Numbered from the stretch's first letter, positions 7,246 through 14,761 are shown. The stretch is DNA of 43,785 nucleotides from an uncultured Prevotella sp. (GCA_937922435.1 CAKZVT010000033.1:1-43785), one strand, 5' to 3'. The notes: generated by a model from the sequence alone, not told the origin. Program-made: numbers and translations.

Positions 7246-7872
7246 ATGAAGGATGAAGAGAAACTTTCAGCCGAGCGCAGCCTTGAAATCATAGGCGACG
7301 CAATATGGCGCAGCCGTCGCAACGTAACGGCCGACGCGGCGACACCGATGATTGTGTGGGGCGCGCTCATCTGCGTCACGGGCGTTGCCGTTTCGTTGAC
7401 ATGGAGAGCCACGGGCGACCCGCTTTGGAACCTGCTTTGGGTGGCGATGGGCTGTATAGGCTGGACTTACTACCTGATAAACCTGAAGCGGAAGTACGAC
7501 GGCGAGCAAGCTCCTACGTTCGCAGCACAGGTAATAAGGTGGACGTGGATGTTCTTCGCGATGATTACCGTCTTCGCGGCTGTTTACAGTTGCCTGCCCA
7601 ACAAGGCGGCGCAGGGCTGGCCATACGCGCCAATCTACCCTGCCGTGCTGTTGCTTTTTTCGTTCGCGTCGGCCGTGTCAACGGCGGTGATGGGTGTCAA
7701 CGAGAACTACGGTTTCTCTGCAATGTCGCTCATTGCGGCAGGATGGGCGTTGCAGGACAGCGGCCCCGGACAGGCGTTCGACATGGCTATGGTCGGCCTG
7801 TTCTGCTTAGTTGTGCCTGGAATAGTAATAAAATACAAAACTTGGAAGCAATATGGAGGACAAGAAATTTAA
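7246..7872 (+). CDS. Multi-pass membrane protein, paralogue 2 of 3
   Basis: 208 residues. It is clearly homologous to the preceding gene: EKLSAERSLEIIGDAI, then TPMIVWGALICVTG, then DPLWNLLWVAMGCIGW. About six membrane segments are predicted, with a short cytoplasmic-type N-terminus. It starts four bases after the previous stop and its 3' end overlaps the next gene by 20 bases, so the genes are tightly coupled. No catalytic motif was found and the function is unknown. Confidence 0.75.
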   Translation: MKDEEKLSAERSLEIIGDAIWRSRRNVTADAATPMIVWGALICVTGVAVSLTWRATGDPLWNLLWVAMGCIGWTYYLINLKRKYDGEQAPTFAAQVIRWTWMFFAMITVFAAVYSCLPNKAAQGWPYAPIYPAVLLLFSFASAVSTAVMGVNENYGFSAMSLIAAGWALQDSGPGQAFDMAMVGLFCLVVPGIVIKYKTWKQYGGQEI

Positions 7873-8419
7873 TGAATACGAAAGCCTTGAACTGATAGCC
7901 AAGACAATAGAGCGCGCCCGCAAGACGGAAATCGGCCGCTTGAACTTCCTTACTTTGTATGGGGCGTTAAGCCTTGTCGTCACCATCCTTACCTGGATTA
8001 TGCCCAAAGCAGGACTTGAATGGCTGTGGATGGCAGTGCCGTTGCTTAGCTACGGCGTACCGTTCGTCTACCACAAGATGTGGGAAAAGCCGATGACAAT
8101 AACAGGACGGATAGTGAAAAAAGGCTGGGGCAACTTCGCCTACGTGGGCGTTATAGCGGCGTTCTGTGCGGTGTTCTACAAACCCGAGGCTGCAACGGCT
8201 ATAATGGCTTTAGTCGGAAGCTGCGCCATTTTCCTGATAAGCGGCCTGTTCAAGAAGGCGAGCATCCTATGGTGCGCCTTTATTGGGTTGGGTTACAGCA
8301 TCCTGTCCATAGCCTACAACGGCGAGACTTGGAGCAACTGGGACTTTTGGTTAGTTGTTTTCTTGGGATATTGTATATACATCGGCGTCACAATCAACGC
8401 CGATGACGATGAAGACTGA
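7853..8419 (+). CDS. Multi-pass membrane protein, divergent paralogue 3 of 3
   Basis: 188 residues. It keeps the family N-terminus in reduced form (YESLELIAKTIERARK) and the spaced membrane segments (LYGALSLVVTILTWIMP, then LEWLWMAVPLLSYGV), but lacks the TPMIVWG block, so it is a more distant relative of the two upstream genes. About five or six membrane segments; the C-terminus ends in acidic DDDED. It starts inside the preceding gene (20-base overlap) and stops eight bases before the winged-helix gene. Function unknown. Confidence 0.7.
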   Translation: MEDKKFNEYESLELIAKTIERARKTEIGRLNFLTLYGALSLVVTILTWIMPKAGLEWLWMAVPLLSYGVPFVYHKMWEKPMTITGRIVKKGWGNFAYVGVIAAFCAVFYKPEAATAIMALVGSCAIFLISGLFKKASILWCAFIGLGYSILSIAYNGETWSNWDFWLVVFLGYCIYIGVTINADDDED

Positions 8420-8427
8420 CTGCCTGT

Positions 8428-8715
8428 ATGAGACCGCTTAACCCTCTTCTGCACAGCGAACTGCGCCTTGCGGTGATGTCACTGCTGGTCGGCGTGGGCG
8501 AGGCCGACTTCGTCTACCTGCGCCAACAGACGGGAGCCACGGCCGGAAACCTTAGCGTCCAGCTTGACAAACTTAGCAAGGCAGGGTATATCGAGATAAC
8601 AAAGACGTTCGTAGGGAAACGCCCCAACACGTCGTGCCGCCTCACGGATGAAGGCATGGCGGCGTTCGAGGAATACGTGGAGGCAATCAAGGAATATTTG
8701 AAGGTGAGAAAGTGA
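8428..8715 (+). CDS. Small winged-helix transcriptional regulator
   Basis: 95 residues, essentially one winged-helix domain of the HTH_34 (PF13601) type related to ArsR/MarR folds. LHSELRLAVMSLL begins helix 1, TAGNLSVQLDKLSKAGYIEI is the recognition region, and the wing is KTFVGKRPNTSCRLTDEG. Such one-domain regulators commonly close operons of small membrane proteins in Bacteroidota and probably regulate them. The last codons and the stop (AAGGTGAGAAAGTGA) lie inside an inverted repeat (8700-8736), so the C-terminal residues KVRK are repeat-encoded. Confidence 0.8.
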   Translation: MRPLNPLLHSELRLAVMSLLVGVGEADFVYLRQQTGATAGNLSVQLDKLSKAGYIEITKTFVGKRPNTSCRLTDEGMAAFEEYVEAIKEYLKVRK

Positions 8716-8801
8716 GAGGGTGAGAAGGTGAGAAAAGAAATATTAAAAATAACAATGCGAAGCTTTTTCTCACCTTCTCACCCTCTCACTTTCTCACCTT
8801 C
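8700..8801. repeat. Perfect 37-bp inverted repeat between convergent genes
   Basis: Arms 8700-8736 and 8765-8801 are exact reverse complements built from GGTGAGAA-like units, with a 28-base loop. The left arm includes the end of the winged-helix gene; the right arm abuts the stop codon of ridA on the other strand. Likely a bidirectional terminator. Confidence 0.85.
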
Positions 8802-9176
8802 TTACAGTTCTGCAATCACTTCCACTTCTACCAGTGCGCCCTTCGGGAGGGTCTTTACGGCAACGGCGGAGCGTGCGGGGAACGGCTCTTTGAAGAAGGT
8901 TGCGTACACTTCGTTCATCGCTGCGAAGTTATCCATGTCTGAAAGGAAGACGGTTGTCTTCACGACATGCGACAAATCGATGCCTGCCTCGGCAAGAACG
9001 TTGGTAACATTGGTGAGCGACTGGCGTGTCTGCTCCTTTATTCCGCCCTCTACAAACTCGCCCGTAGCAGGGTCGATGGGCACCTGTCCCGATGCGAACA
9101 CAAATCCGCCGGCAACTATTGCCTGGCTGTAAGGACCTAAAGCCTTAGGCGCCTTGTCTGAATGTAATGCTTTCAT
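8802..9176 (-). CDS. ridA: RidA family 2-iminobutanoate/2-iminopropanoate deaminase
   Basis: 124 residues from the ATG at 9176, the usual ~125-130 residue RidA size; an in-frame extension upstream to 9353 is low-complexity and was rejected. Family signatures are present: APKALGPYSQAI near the N-terminus, VFASGQVPIDP, the substrate-binding arginine in FPARSAVAV and the C-terminal LPKGALVEVEVIAEL. RidA speeds hydrolysis of reactive enamine/imine intermediates made by PLP enzymes such as threonine dehydratase. The threonine ammonia-lyase gene lies just upstream on the same strand, which fits this job. Confidence 0.93.
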   Translation of the reverse strand: MKALHSDKAPKALGPYSQAIVAGGFVFASGQVPIDPATGEFVEGGIKEQTRQSLTNVTNVLAEAGIDLSHVVKTTVFLSDMDNFAAMNEVYATFFKEPFPARSAVAVKTLPKGALVEVEVIAEL

Positions 9177-9202
9177 TTCTTTTCGTTTATATGTTGTTTT
9201 CA

Positions 9203-9238
9203 GGAGTAAAGGAGTAAGGAGTAAAAGGAGTAAGGAGA
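9203..9238. repeat. Simple tandem repeat (GGAGTAA units)
   Basis: About five GGAGTAA/GGAGTAAAA units just upstream of ridA. It resembles one arm of the inverted repeats at 3740-3862 and 8700-8801, but no matching arm was found nearby. Confidence 0.6.
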
Positions 9239-9383
9239 ATTGACTCGTCGGATGTCGTCCGTTCAAACGGTTGTATGTGTTCCGCATAACCGCTTTTACA
9301 CATCCGCCAGGGCTTGTTTCCTTAACTCTTCTTCCCTGCTCTTTACTGTTCATTCTTGGTTCTTTATTCTTACTGCATCCTTT

Positions 9384-9412
9384 CTCCCTCCCTCGGGAGG
9401 GTTGGGGAGGGG
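9384..9412. repeat. G/C-run intergenic repeat, copy 2
   Basis: CTCCCTCCC followed by GGGAGGG and GGTTGGGGAGGGG, as at 36-66. It lies just downstream of the threonine ammonia-lyase stop codon. Confidence 0.5.
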
Positions 9413-9423
9413 CTGCTTCTCGC

Positions 9424-10617
9424 TTATTTCAGCTTAAACCCCTTCTTTTGCAGGCCTTCCTTGATGGCCTCAACGTGCTCGTGGTTGCGCGTTTCGAGGC
9501 GGACGCGCAGCTCACAGGAGTTCACGCTGTGGCTGGCTATGCCGCGCTCATGGTGTACGCTAAGCACATTTGCGCCGAGCTTTGCGAGCACCTGGATAAC
9601 CTCGAGCAGCTGTCCGGGCTTGTCGTCAAGCTCCATGGCGAGTGTGCAGATGCGTCCGTCCTTGTCGAGACCGCGGTTGATGACGCGGTTCAGGATGTTC
9701 ACGTCGATGTTGCCGCCGCTCACCAGGCAGACGGTCTTCTTGCCCTTGATGGGCACTTTGTTGAACATCGCCGCGGCAACGCTCACCGCTCCGGCGCCCT
9801 CGGCTATCATCTTCTCCTCCTCCATGAGGCGCAGTATGGCGGCGCAAATCTCGTCTTCGGTTACGAGAGCTATCTCGTCGACGTACTTCGAGCAGATTTC
9901 GTATGTCAGGTCGCCCGGAGTTTTCACGGCGATACCGTCAGCAACGGTCGATACGCTGGCAAGAGTCTCGGGGTGATGGTCGCGTATGCTCTGGTACATG
10001 CTTGGCGCACCGGCGGCCTGGACGCCGTACACCTTGACGTCGGGCTTCAACGACTTGATGGCGTAAGCCACTCCGCTAATGAGGCCGCCGCCGCCGATGG
10101 GCACCACGACGGCCTCAATGTCGGAAAGCTGGTCGAGCAGTTCGAGGCCGATTGTGCCCTGTCCGGCGATTACGTTGTCGTCGTTGAACGGGTGCACAAA
10201 CGAGTAACCGTGCTCGTCGCGCAGCTGGAGCGCGCGGTTGTATGCGTCGTCATACACGCCCGGCACTAAGCAAATCTCCGCCCCTAAGCGGCGAGTGGCC
10301 TCAACCTTGCTGATTGGCGCGCCCTCGGGCAGGCATATTATCGACTTTATTCCGTTGCTTGTCGCGCCGAGGGCGACGCCCTGCGCGTGGTTTCCTGCGG
10401 AGCAGGCTATAACGCCTTTCGCCTTCTCCTCGTCGCTAAGTTGCGATATTTTGTAGTACGCGCCGCGCACCTTGAACGAGCCGGTAATTTGCAGGTTCTC
10501 GGGCTTCAGGTAAATGTCACTCTCGGGGTTCAGCTTAGGCGCGTGCACAAGGTCGGTCCGCCTAAGTATCTTACTAAGCACATATCGTGCTTTGTAAAGG
10601 TCGTCTAAATTGAGCAT
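9424..10617 (-). CDS. ilvA: Threonine ammonia-lyase with C-terminal ACT domain
   Basis: 397 residues. PLP enzyme fold of the serine/threonine dehydratase family: the PLP lysine is K49 in ITGSFKVRGAYYK, the phosphate-binding glycine loop is GGGGLISG at 175-182, and SAGNHAQG at 73-80 is typical. A single ACT domain occupies about residues 325-397 (ELDDKPGQLLEVIQVLAKLG). It converts threonine to 2-oxobutanoate and ammonia, the entry to isoleucine synthesis. Length with one ACT domain matches the shorter TdcB/IlvA-like form, so an additional catabolic role is possible. A good promoter (10646-10677) precedes it and ridA follows. Confidence 0.9.
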   Translation of the reverse strand: MLNLDDLYKARYVLSKILRRTDLVHAPKLNPESDIYLKPENLQITGSFKVRGAYYKISQLSDEEKAKGVIACSAGNHAQGVALGATSNGIKSIICLPEGAPISKVEATRRLGAEICLVPGVYDDAYNRALQLRDEHGYSFVHPFNDDNVIAGQGTIGLELLDQLSDIEAVVVPIGGGGLISGVAYAIKSLKPDVKVYGVQAAGAPSMYQSIRDHHPETLASVSTVADGIAVKTPGDLTYEICSKYVDEIALVTEDEICAAILRLMEEEKMIAEGAGAVSVAAAMFNKVPIKGKKTVCLVSGGNIDVNILNRVINRGLDKDGRICTLAMELDDKPGQLLEVIQVLAKLGANVLSVHHERGIASHSVNSCELRVRLETRNHEHVEAIKEGLQKKGFKLK

Positions 10618-10645
10618 ATTTTTCGTTTTATCAGATTTCGGTATG

Positions 10646-10677
10646 CAAAGATAGTGAAAGGCGAGCGCAATGACAAA
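10646..10677 (-). promoter_or_regulatory. Promoter of ilvA
   Basis: Read on the minus strand: TTTG (10677-10674), 20 bases, TATCTTTG (10653-10646). It lies about 29 bases upstream of the ATG at 10617. Confidence 0.8.
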
Positions 10678-10806
10678 TGAAAAACGAAGTTTTTTGATTT
10701 GTCTTTGCCGAGCCGCATCCTATCTTCGCGAAGCAAATTTAGGCAAAATATCCGAGAGTTGTACTCGCGCAGGCCAATTATTTTAGATTGAGAACATAAA
10801 AAAAGA

Positions 10807-10840
10807 CACCCACCCCAGCCCTCTTTTGGAAGAGGGGCTT
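10807..10840. repeat. G/C-run intergenic repeat, copy 3 (inverted)
   Basis: CACCCACCCCAGCCCTC followed by GAAGAGGGGCTTG, an inverted relative of the stretches at 36-66 and 9384-9412. Confidence 0.45.
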
Positions 10841-10860
10841 GATATGCAATATAGCAATCA

Positions 10861-11097
10861 ACATGAGTTCGGCATAAGGATTTATTTTCCCAACAGGGTA
10901 AAACTTGCTTGCCTTTTGTGTTTCAAGCGGTCAGTTGGTAATCAGTCATTCCGCGCTTCGACGCGGAATCCAGTACACAAGCGTATAAAAGCATGGTGAT
11001 TTACTCTGGATTCCGCGTCGAAGCGCGGAATGACTGATTACCAACTGACCGCTTGAAGCAGGATGATTGTCATATTTTCCTTATACCGAACTTACGT
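10861..11097. mobile_element. MITE-like element, copy B
   Basis: 237 bp with ~20-bp terminal inverted repeats (left ACATGAGTTCGGCATAAGGA, right TCCTTATACCGAACTTACGT; 17 of 20 positions pair). The core is a perfect 52-bp inverted repeat (10922-10973 with 11006-11057), longer than in copies A and C. Several arm positions differ from A and C, each matched by the complementary change in the other arm. Confidence 0.75.
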
Positions 11098-11164
11098 TTA
11101 TTAAGGACGTTTTACAGACACCATGATTACCTGTCTGTAAGTGGTTGATAATCAACGCCGTTCT

Positions 11165-11247
11165 AAAAGGCCGTCTTTTGGCCTGTAAAAGGTGGCCTTT
11201 TAGCGTGCAAAAGACGGTCTTTTGGAAAGCGAAAGACGGCCTTTCGG
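11165..11247. repeat. Palindromic-module array R4
   Basis: Four modules (AAAAGGCCGTCTTTT, AAAAGGTGGCCTTTT, AAAAGACGGTCTTTT, AAAGACGGCCTTT). It ends 11 bases before the -7 box of glycerate kinase and covers that gene's -33 region. Confidence 0.8.
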
Positions 11248-11258
11248 AAATTAAGCAG

Positions 11259-11266
11259 TATCTTTG
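11259..11266 (+). promoter_or_regulatory. -7 box of glycerate kinase
   Basis: TATCTTTG fits the -7 consensus. The -33 region falls within repeat array R4 and lacks a well-spaced TTTG. The expected transcript start (~11273) leaves a very short leader. Confidence 0.55.
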
Positions 11267-11277
11267 CAAAACATAAT

Positions 11278-12378
11278 ATGCTGTTTATGAAAAGAAAATA
11301 CGTCATCGCCATCGACTCGTTCAAGGGCTGTCTCAGGTCAAAGGAGGCCGGCGAGGCCGTGGCGGAAGCCATAAAACAGGCAGAGAAGGACGCCGAGACG
11401 GCGGTATTCAATGTTACAGACGGCGGCGAGGGGATGCTCCGCGCATTCACCGAAGCATTGGGCGGCAACATCGAAAGGGCGTATGTACACGACCAGCTGA
11501 TGCGCCGCGTGTGGGCCGAATACGGCGTTGCGCCCGACGGCACGGCCATTATCGAGACGGCGCAGGCCTGCGGACTGACATTAATAAAGGAAGAGGAGCG
11601 CAACCCCATGCGTGCGACGACATACGGAGTGGGCGAACTTGTGGCGGCAGCCGTCAGCCGCGGATGCCGCAAGTTCATCATAGGCTTGGGCGGAAGCGGC
11701 ACGAGCGACGCCGGCATAGGCATGCTGCGCGCCCTCACGGACAGGCTCGCGCCGCGCGGCGGAACGGTGGACGACGCCCTCGGCGGCGCGTTGGGACAGT
11801 GCAGCTTTACGTTGGCGTGCGACGTAGACAATCCCCTTTGCGGCGCCGACGGCGCGGCAATGGTGTTCGCCCGGCAGAAGGGCGCTACGCCGGAGATGCT
11901 GCCCATGCTTGAAAACCGCGCCCTGCGGTTCGCCCGTGCGTCGGCGCAGCACTTCGGTTTCGACCGTTCCACGCTGCCAGGAGCAGGCGCGGCAGGCGGT
12001 CTCGGCTATGCCTTCATGCAATACCTTGACGCAAAGATGCGTCCCGGCGCCGACCTGCTGCTCGACCTCTGCGGCTTCGACGGCGCGCTGTCTGGTGCCG
12101 CGTGCGTAATAACGGGCGAGGGGCACGCCGACCGCCAGACACTCATGGGCAAGCTGCCCGTGCGCGTAATGCAGCGCGCCAAGGCCAAGGGCGTGCCCGC
12201 ATGGCTGCTGGCAGGGAGCGTAGACAACAGGGACGAGCTGCTGAAGGCAGGCTTCGCCCAGGTGGAAAGCATAACGCCCGACGGCATGACGCTGGCCGAA
12301 GCCATGAAAAAAGACGTGGCCTTGGCCAACCTGCGCTCGGCTGTGGTTGAATTAATAAGAAGCTATCAGGGCTGTTAA
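11278..12378 (+). CDS. glxK: Glycerate kinase, GlxK family
   Basis: 366 residues, close to the ~380 usual for this family. Visible signatures: YVIAIDSFKGCLRSKEAGEA at the N-terminus, the glycine-rich GLGGSGTSDAGIGMLRAL near 136-153, and GAGAAGGLGYAFMQYL near 236. The enzyme phosphorylates glycerate with ATP to 2- or 3-phosphoglycerate, feeding glycolysis. An alternative ATG at 11287 (MKRKYVIAID) is as likely given how close the -7 box is. The gene converges on the alpha/beta hydrolase gene, 20 bases away; a 7-bp dyad (12374-12380 with 12389-12395) overlaps the stop and may act as a weak terminator. Confidence 0.9.
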   Translation: MLFMKRKYVIAIDSFKGCLRSKEAGEAVAEAIKQAEKDAETAVFNVTDGGEGMLRAFTEALGGNIERAYVHDQLMRRVWAEYGVAPDGTAIIETAQACGLTLIKEEERNPMRATTYGVGELVAAAVSRGCRKFIIGLGGSGTSDAGIGMLRALTDRLAPRGGTVDDALGGALGQCSFTLACDVDNPLCGADGAAMVFARQKGATPEMLPMLENRALRFARASAQHFGFDRSTLPGAGAAGGLGYAFMQYLDAKMRPGADLLLDLCGFDGALSGAACVITGEGHADRQTLMGKLPVRVMQRAKAKGVPAWLLAGSVDNRDELLKAGFAQVESITPDGMTLAEAMKKDVALANLRSAVVELIRSYQGC

Positions 12379-12398
12379 GGCAAAAAATCCTTAACCGT

Positions 12399-13391
12399 TC
12401 AATCAATAAACTCACCGACGAACGCCCCTACCCTATCGGCGTATTCTTGCGGATAGTCGTGGAACGAGCTTGCATGCGCGCATCCGGGAGTAATCCATAT
12501 GCCGTTGAAACGGTGCGAAACGCCGTCCTTCGCCATGTGCATAGGGTTGGCGTTGTACAGCGGAAAAACCATCTGTGACGGCACGTAAGTGTCTGACGAA
12601 CCGTGGATGAAGAGCATCGGAGTGTCTTTCCTGCCCAGTTGGGCAAGCGGCGACGCCTCGCCGAACGACCATCCGTAGCGCAGTTTGCACAACGCACTGG
12701 CGGCATAGAGCACCGGGAATGGCGGCAGACCGAACTGGTCGGCAAGCTGGCAGCGGAACTCGTCCCACACGGAGGTATAGCCGCAATCCTCTACAAAGCA
12801 CCTGACGCTTGCCGGAAGGCTCTCGCCCGACACGTTCATCGTGGTGGCCGCGCCCATAGATACACCGTGCACAACGATACGCGGACGGGCCGCAGCCGTA
12901 GCGAAGAGACTGTCGGCCAGTACAAGCCAGCGCATAACGTCCTCCCGGTCCTTCCATCCCATCTGTATGGCAGAGCCTTCGCTAAGGCCGTGGGCGTGCA
13001 AGTCGGGCAGCAGGATGTTGTAACCCATGTCGGCATACACCTTCGCTATGGGCAGCATCCCGGCGTGACTGTCCTTATAACCGTGAACAAGCACCGCCGT
13101 GCGGCCGGCCGCGCTGTCGGCGCGGGCGTACACGGCGTGGTGGCGTTCGCCGTCGGGCATTATGACAAAGGTGTCGCGCAGGGCTTTCACCGACTTCATG
13201 CTGTCAACCCAGTGGCGCATGTACGGGTAATCGGCATACATCAGCGAGTAGCGTTTGGCCATGTCGCGCGCGTCGGCGGCAGGCGTAAGGGCGTAGTCGA
13301 GCATGTACCACGCCGCGCCGAAGGTGAGCAGCAGCAGTGCGGCGAGCACCGAAGCGGCGGCCATTAAGGCTTTTTTCTTTGTTTTCATCAT
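12399..13391 (-). CDS. Membrane-anchored alpha/beta hydrolase
   Basis: 330 residues. One N-terminal hydrophobic segment (residues ~8-31) should anchor it to the inner membrane or act as a signal. The alpha/beta-hydrolase core follows: oxyanion region LVHGYKDSH (101-109), nucleophile S178 in GVSMG, acid D267 in GSSDTYV and histidine H306 in GCAHASS. It resembles the BAAT/Fsh1-like and prolyl-oligopeptidase-like hydrolases commonly called alpha/beta hydrolases in Bacteroidota; the substrate is unknown. Two ATGs stand side by side (13391 and 13388). The upstream 13412-13444 region contains GGGAGAACT tandem repeats. Confidence 0.85.
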   Translation of the reverse strand: MMKTKKKALMAAASVLAALLLLTFGAAWYMLDYALTPAADARDMAKRYSLMYADYPYMRHWVDSMKSVKALRDTFVIMPDGERHHAVYARADSAAGRTAVLVHGYKDSHAGMLPIAKVYADMGYNILLPDLHAHGLSEGSAIQMGWKDREDVMRWLVLADSLFATAAARPRIVVHGVSMGAATTMNVSGESLPASVRCFVEDCGYTSVWDEFRCQLADQFGLPPFPVLYAASALCKLRYGWSFGEASPLAQLGRKDTPMLFIHGSSDTYVPSQMVFPLYNANPMHMAKDGVSHRFNGIWITPGCAHASSFHDYPQEYADRVGAFVGEFID

Positions 13392-13411
13392 TGTTGGTTG
13401 CTGGGTATTTT

Positions 13412-13444
13412 GGGAGAACTGGGAGAACTGGGAGCTATGGGAGG
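13412..13444. repeat. Simple tandem repeat (GGGAGAACT units)
   Basis: Two exact GGGAGAACT units plus degenerate continuation. An inverted relative (CTCCCACAACTCCCAGTCCTCCC) lies at 14583-14609, so the glycine-zipper gene is bracketed by opposite-facing copies. Confidence 0.6.
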
Positions 13445-13497
13445 ACAGCGAAGCGGCAACGGATTTTTAATTGTTAATTTTTCATTTTTAATTTGTT

Positions 13498-14346
13498 TCA
13501 CTTCCTGCTGGCCTCGATGCTGAACTCGCTGACATTGGAAACTACGTCATGGTTGCCCCTGACGGCATACACACGGAAGGTCAGGCGGCCGTCCTTCAGC
13601 CGCTTGCCGGCCTTAATCATGGCCGTATAGCGCACGCCCTTGCCAGGCAGTATGCGCTCTACGTGGATGGTGTTTGATATGGTGACGTGCTTGCTCCCGG
13701 TAGTTTCCACAACCATAGGCTGCACATCGTACACCGGTTCTCGCGACGTGTTGTACACCTCGAAAATAACCTTCGACAGCTCGCCACCATTCAACCGGCG
13801 GTCCTGGTTGTCGTCTACGAAGCGTGCGTTGCGCACCTCCAGCGGCTGCGCCGATGGCTTGTAGGGAGCGTGTATGTCGTCATAGCGCACCGACGGAGTC
13901 ACGTCGGTGGGACGGGTAGCGGTGTAATCGCCGGTATAGTCAGAGCCTTGGAAGTCGTAAAGCACGTCGTCACCGCCGCCCGACGGGTCGAAGCCGCTCT
14001 CGTCTTCATAGCCGTAACCGTAATCTTGACCGCCATAGCTGTTGCCGCGCGTGGCCGCCTCGCGGTGCTCGCGGTACTTACGTTCAAACCGCGCGTCGCT
14101 ATATGCCTGCCGTTCCTGCTCCTGCTTGTCGGCCTGCGCACCCATTGCGCCGCCCACTACAGCACCACCGGCCATGCCTACAAGCGTGCCGATGTCGCTG
14201 CCGCGAGGGCCTCCGGCTATTCCGCCGATGGCCGAACCGATGACCGAACCCAGCGTAGCGCCCGAAAATGCGCCTGCACCTGTATATGAACTACAACCGC
14301 TGAACAGCGTAACAGCCACCAGTGACAAGATGATATATTTCCTCAT
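13498..14346 (-). CDS. Glycine-zipper lipoprotein
   Basis: 282 residues from the ATG at 14346; an in-frame TTG and ATG lie 9 and 6 bases upstream. Lipoprotein signal with lipobox FSGC (C18), then a glycine-zipper segment (GATLGSVIGSAIGGIAGG, then GTLVGMAGGAVVGGAMG, residues ~28-70) of the kind that inserts into or spans membranes. A Gln/Glu/Tyr-rich linker follows, then a C-terminal ~130-residue beta-rich domain (LEVRNARFVDDNQDRRLNGG, then VSNVSEFSIEA) that looks Ig-like. Probably outer-membrane or periplasmic. Function unknown. Confidence 0.8.
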   Translation of the reverse strand: MRKYIILSLVAVTLFSGCSSYTGAGAFSGATLGSVIGSAIGGIAGGPRGSDIGTLVGMAGGAVVGGAMGAQADKQEQERQAYSDARFERKYREHREAATRGNSYGGQDYGYGYEDESGFDPSGGGDDVLYDFQGSDYTGDYTATRPTDVTPSVRYDDIHAPYKPSAQPLEVRNARFVDDNQDRRLNGGELSKVIFEVYNTSREPVYDVQPMVVETTGSKHVTISNTIHVERILPGKGVRYTAMIKAGKRLKDGRLTFRVYAVRGNHDVVSNVSEFSIEASRK

Positions 14347-14445
14347 AACCATCAATTTTTGATTGTCTACACCGCAAAATTACGCATTTTACACTATACC
14401 GCGGTACGAAAAACTCCTAAAAGTGATAGGGAAAACCCTATAATT

Positions 14446-14577
14446 AAGTGAAGAACGAAGAGTGAAAAGTGAAAAATACAATGGCAAGCAAGTGAAGAAC
14501 GAAGAGGGAAGAGTGAAGAATACAATGGCAAACAAGTGAAGAACGAAGAGTGATGAGTGAAAAATCCGTTGCCGTTT
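14446..14577. repeat. 44-bp tandem repeat, nearly three units
   Basis: Units start at 14446, 14490 and 14534 with AAGTGAAGAACGAAGAG; the first two are each exactly 44 bases, ending in TACAATGGCAAGC or TACAATGGCAAAC, and the third degenerates after ~35. It lies between the glycine-zipper gene and GH31, outside both. Confidence 0.85.
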
Positions 14578-14582
14578 TACAG

Positions 14583-14609
14583 CTCTCCCACAACTCCCAG
14601 TCCTCCCAA
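14583..14609. repeat. Simple tandem repeat (CTCCCA units), inverse of 13412-13444
   Basis: CTCTCCCACAACTCCCAGTCCTCCC is, in reverse complement, of the same make-up as the GGGAGAACT stretch at 13412-13444. Confidence 0.5.
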
Positions 14610-14666
14610 TAACCCCTTAAAAGAAGCCCATTGCCAAGTGGCTGATAATCAACAACTTGGCAATAT

Positions 14667-14743
14667 GCCATCTTTCACCTTGCAAAAGGTGGCCTTTTAC
14701 AACGCAAAAGACGGCCTTTCGCAATGCGAAAAGCCGTCTTTTG
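14667..14743. repeat. Palindromic-module array R5, possible GH31 terminator
   Basis: Four modules. The last two fold into a hairpin with a 10-bp stem (14706-14715 with 14733-14742) plus an inner TTCGC/GCGAA helix. On the minus strand this lies just after the GH31 stop codon and ends in TTTT, so it may stop transcription. Confidence 0.8.
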
Positions 14744-14761
14744 GAAAACGTATGATTGCAA

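Noticed and set aside
9177..9353. N-terminal extension of RidA
   Set aside because: Low-complexity, includes the GGAGTAA repeat, and is not found in the family.
9271..10269. Long plus-strand frame opposite threonine ammonia-lyase
   Set aside because: Antisense of a clear enzyme gene; no family resemblance.
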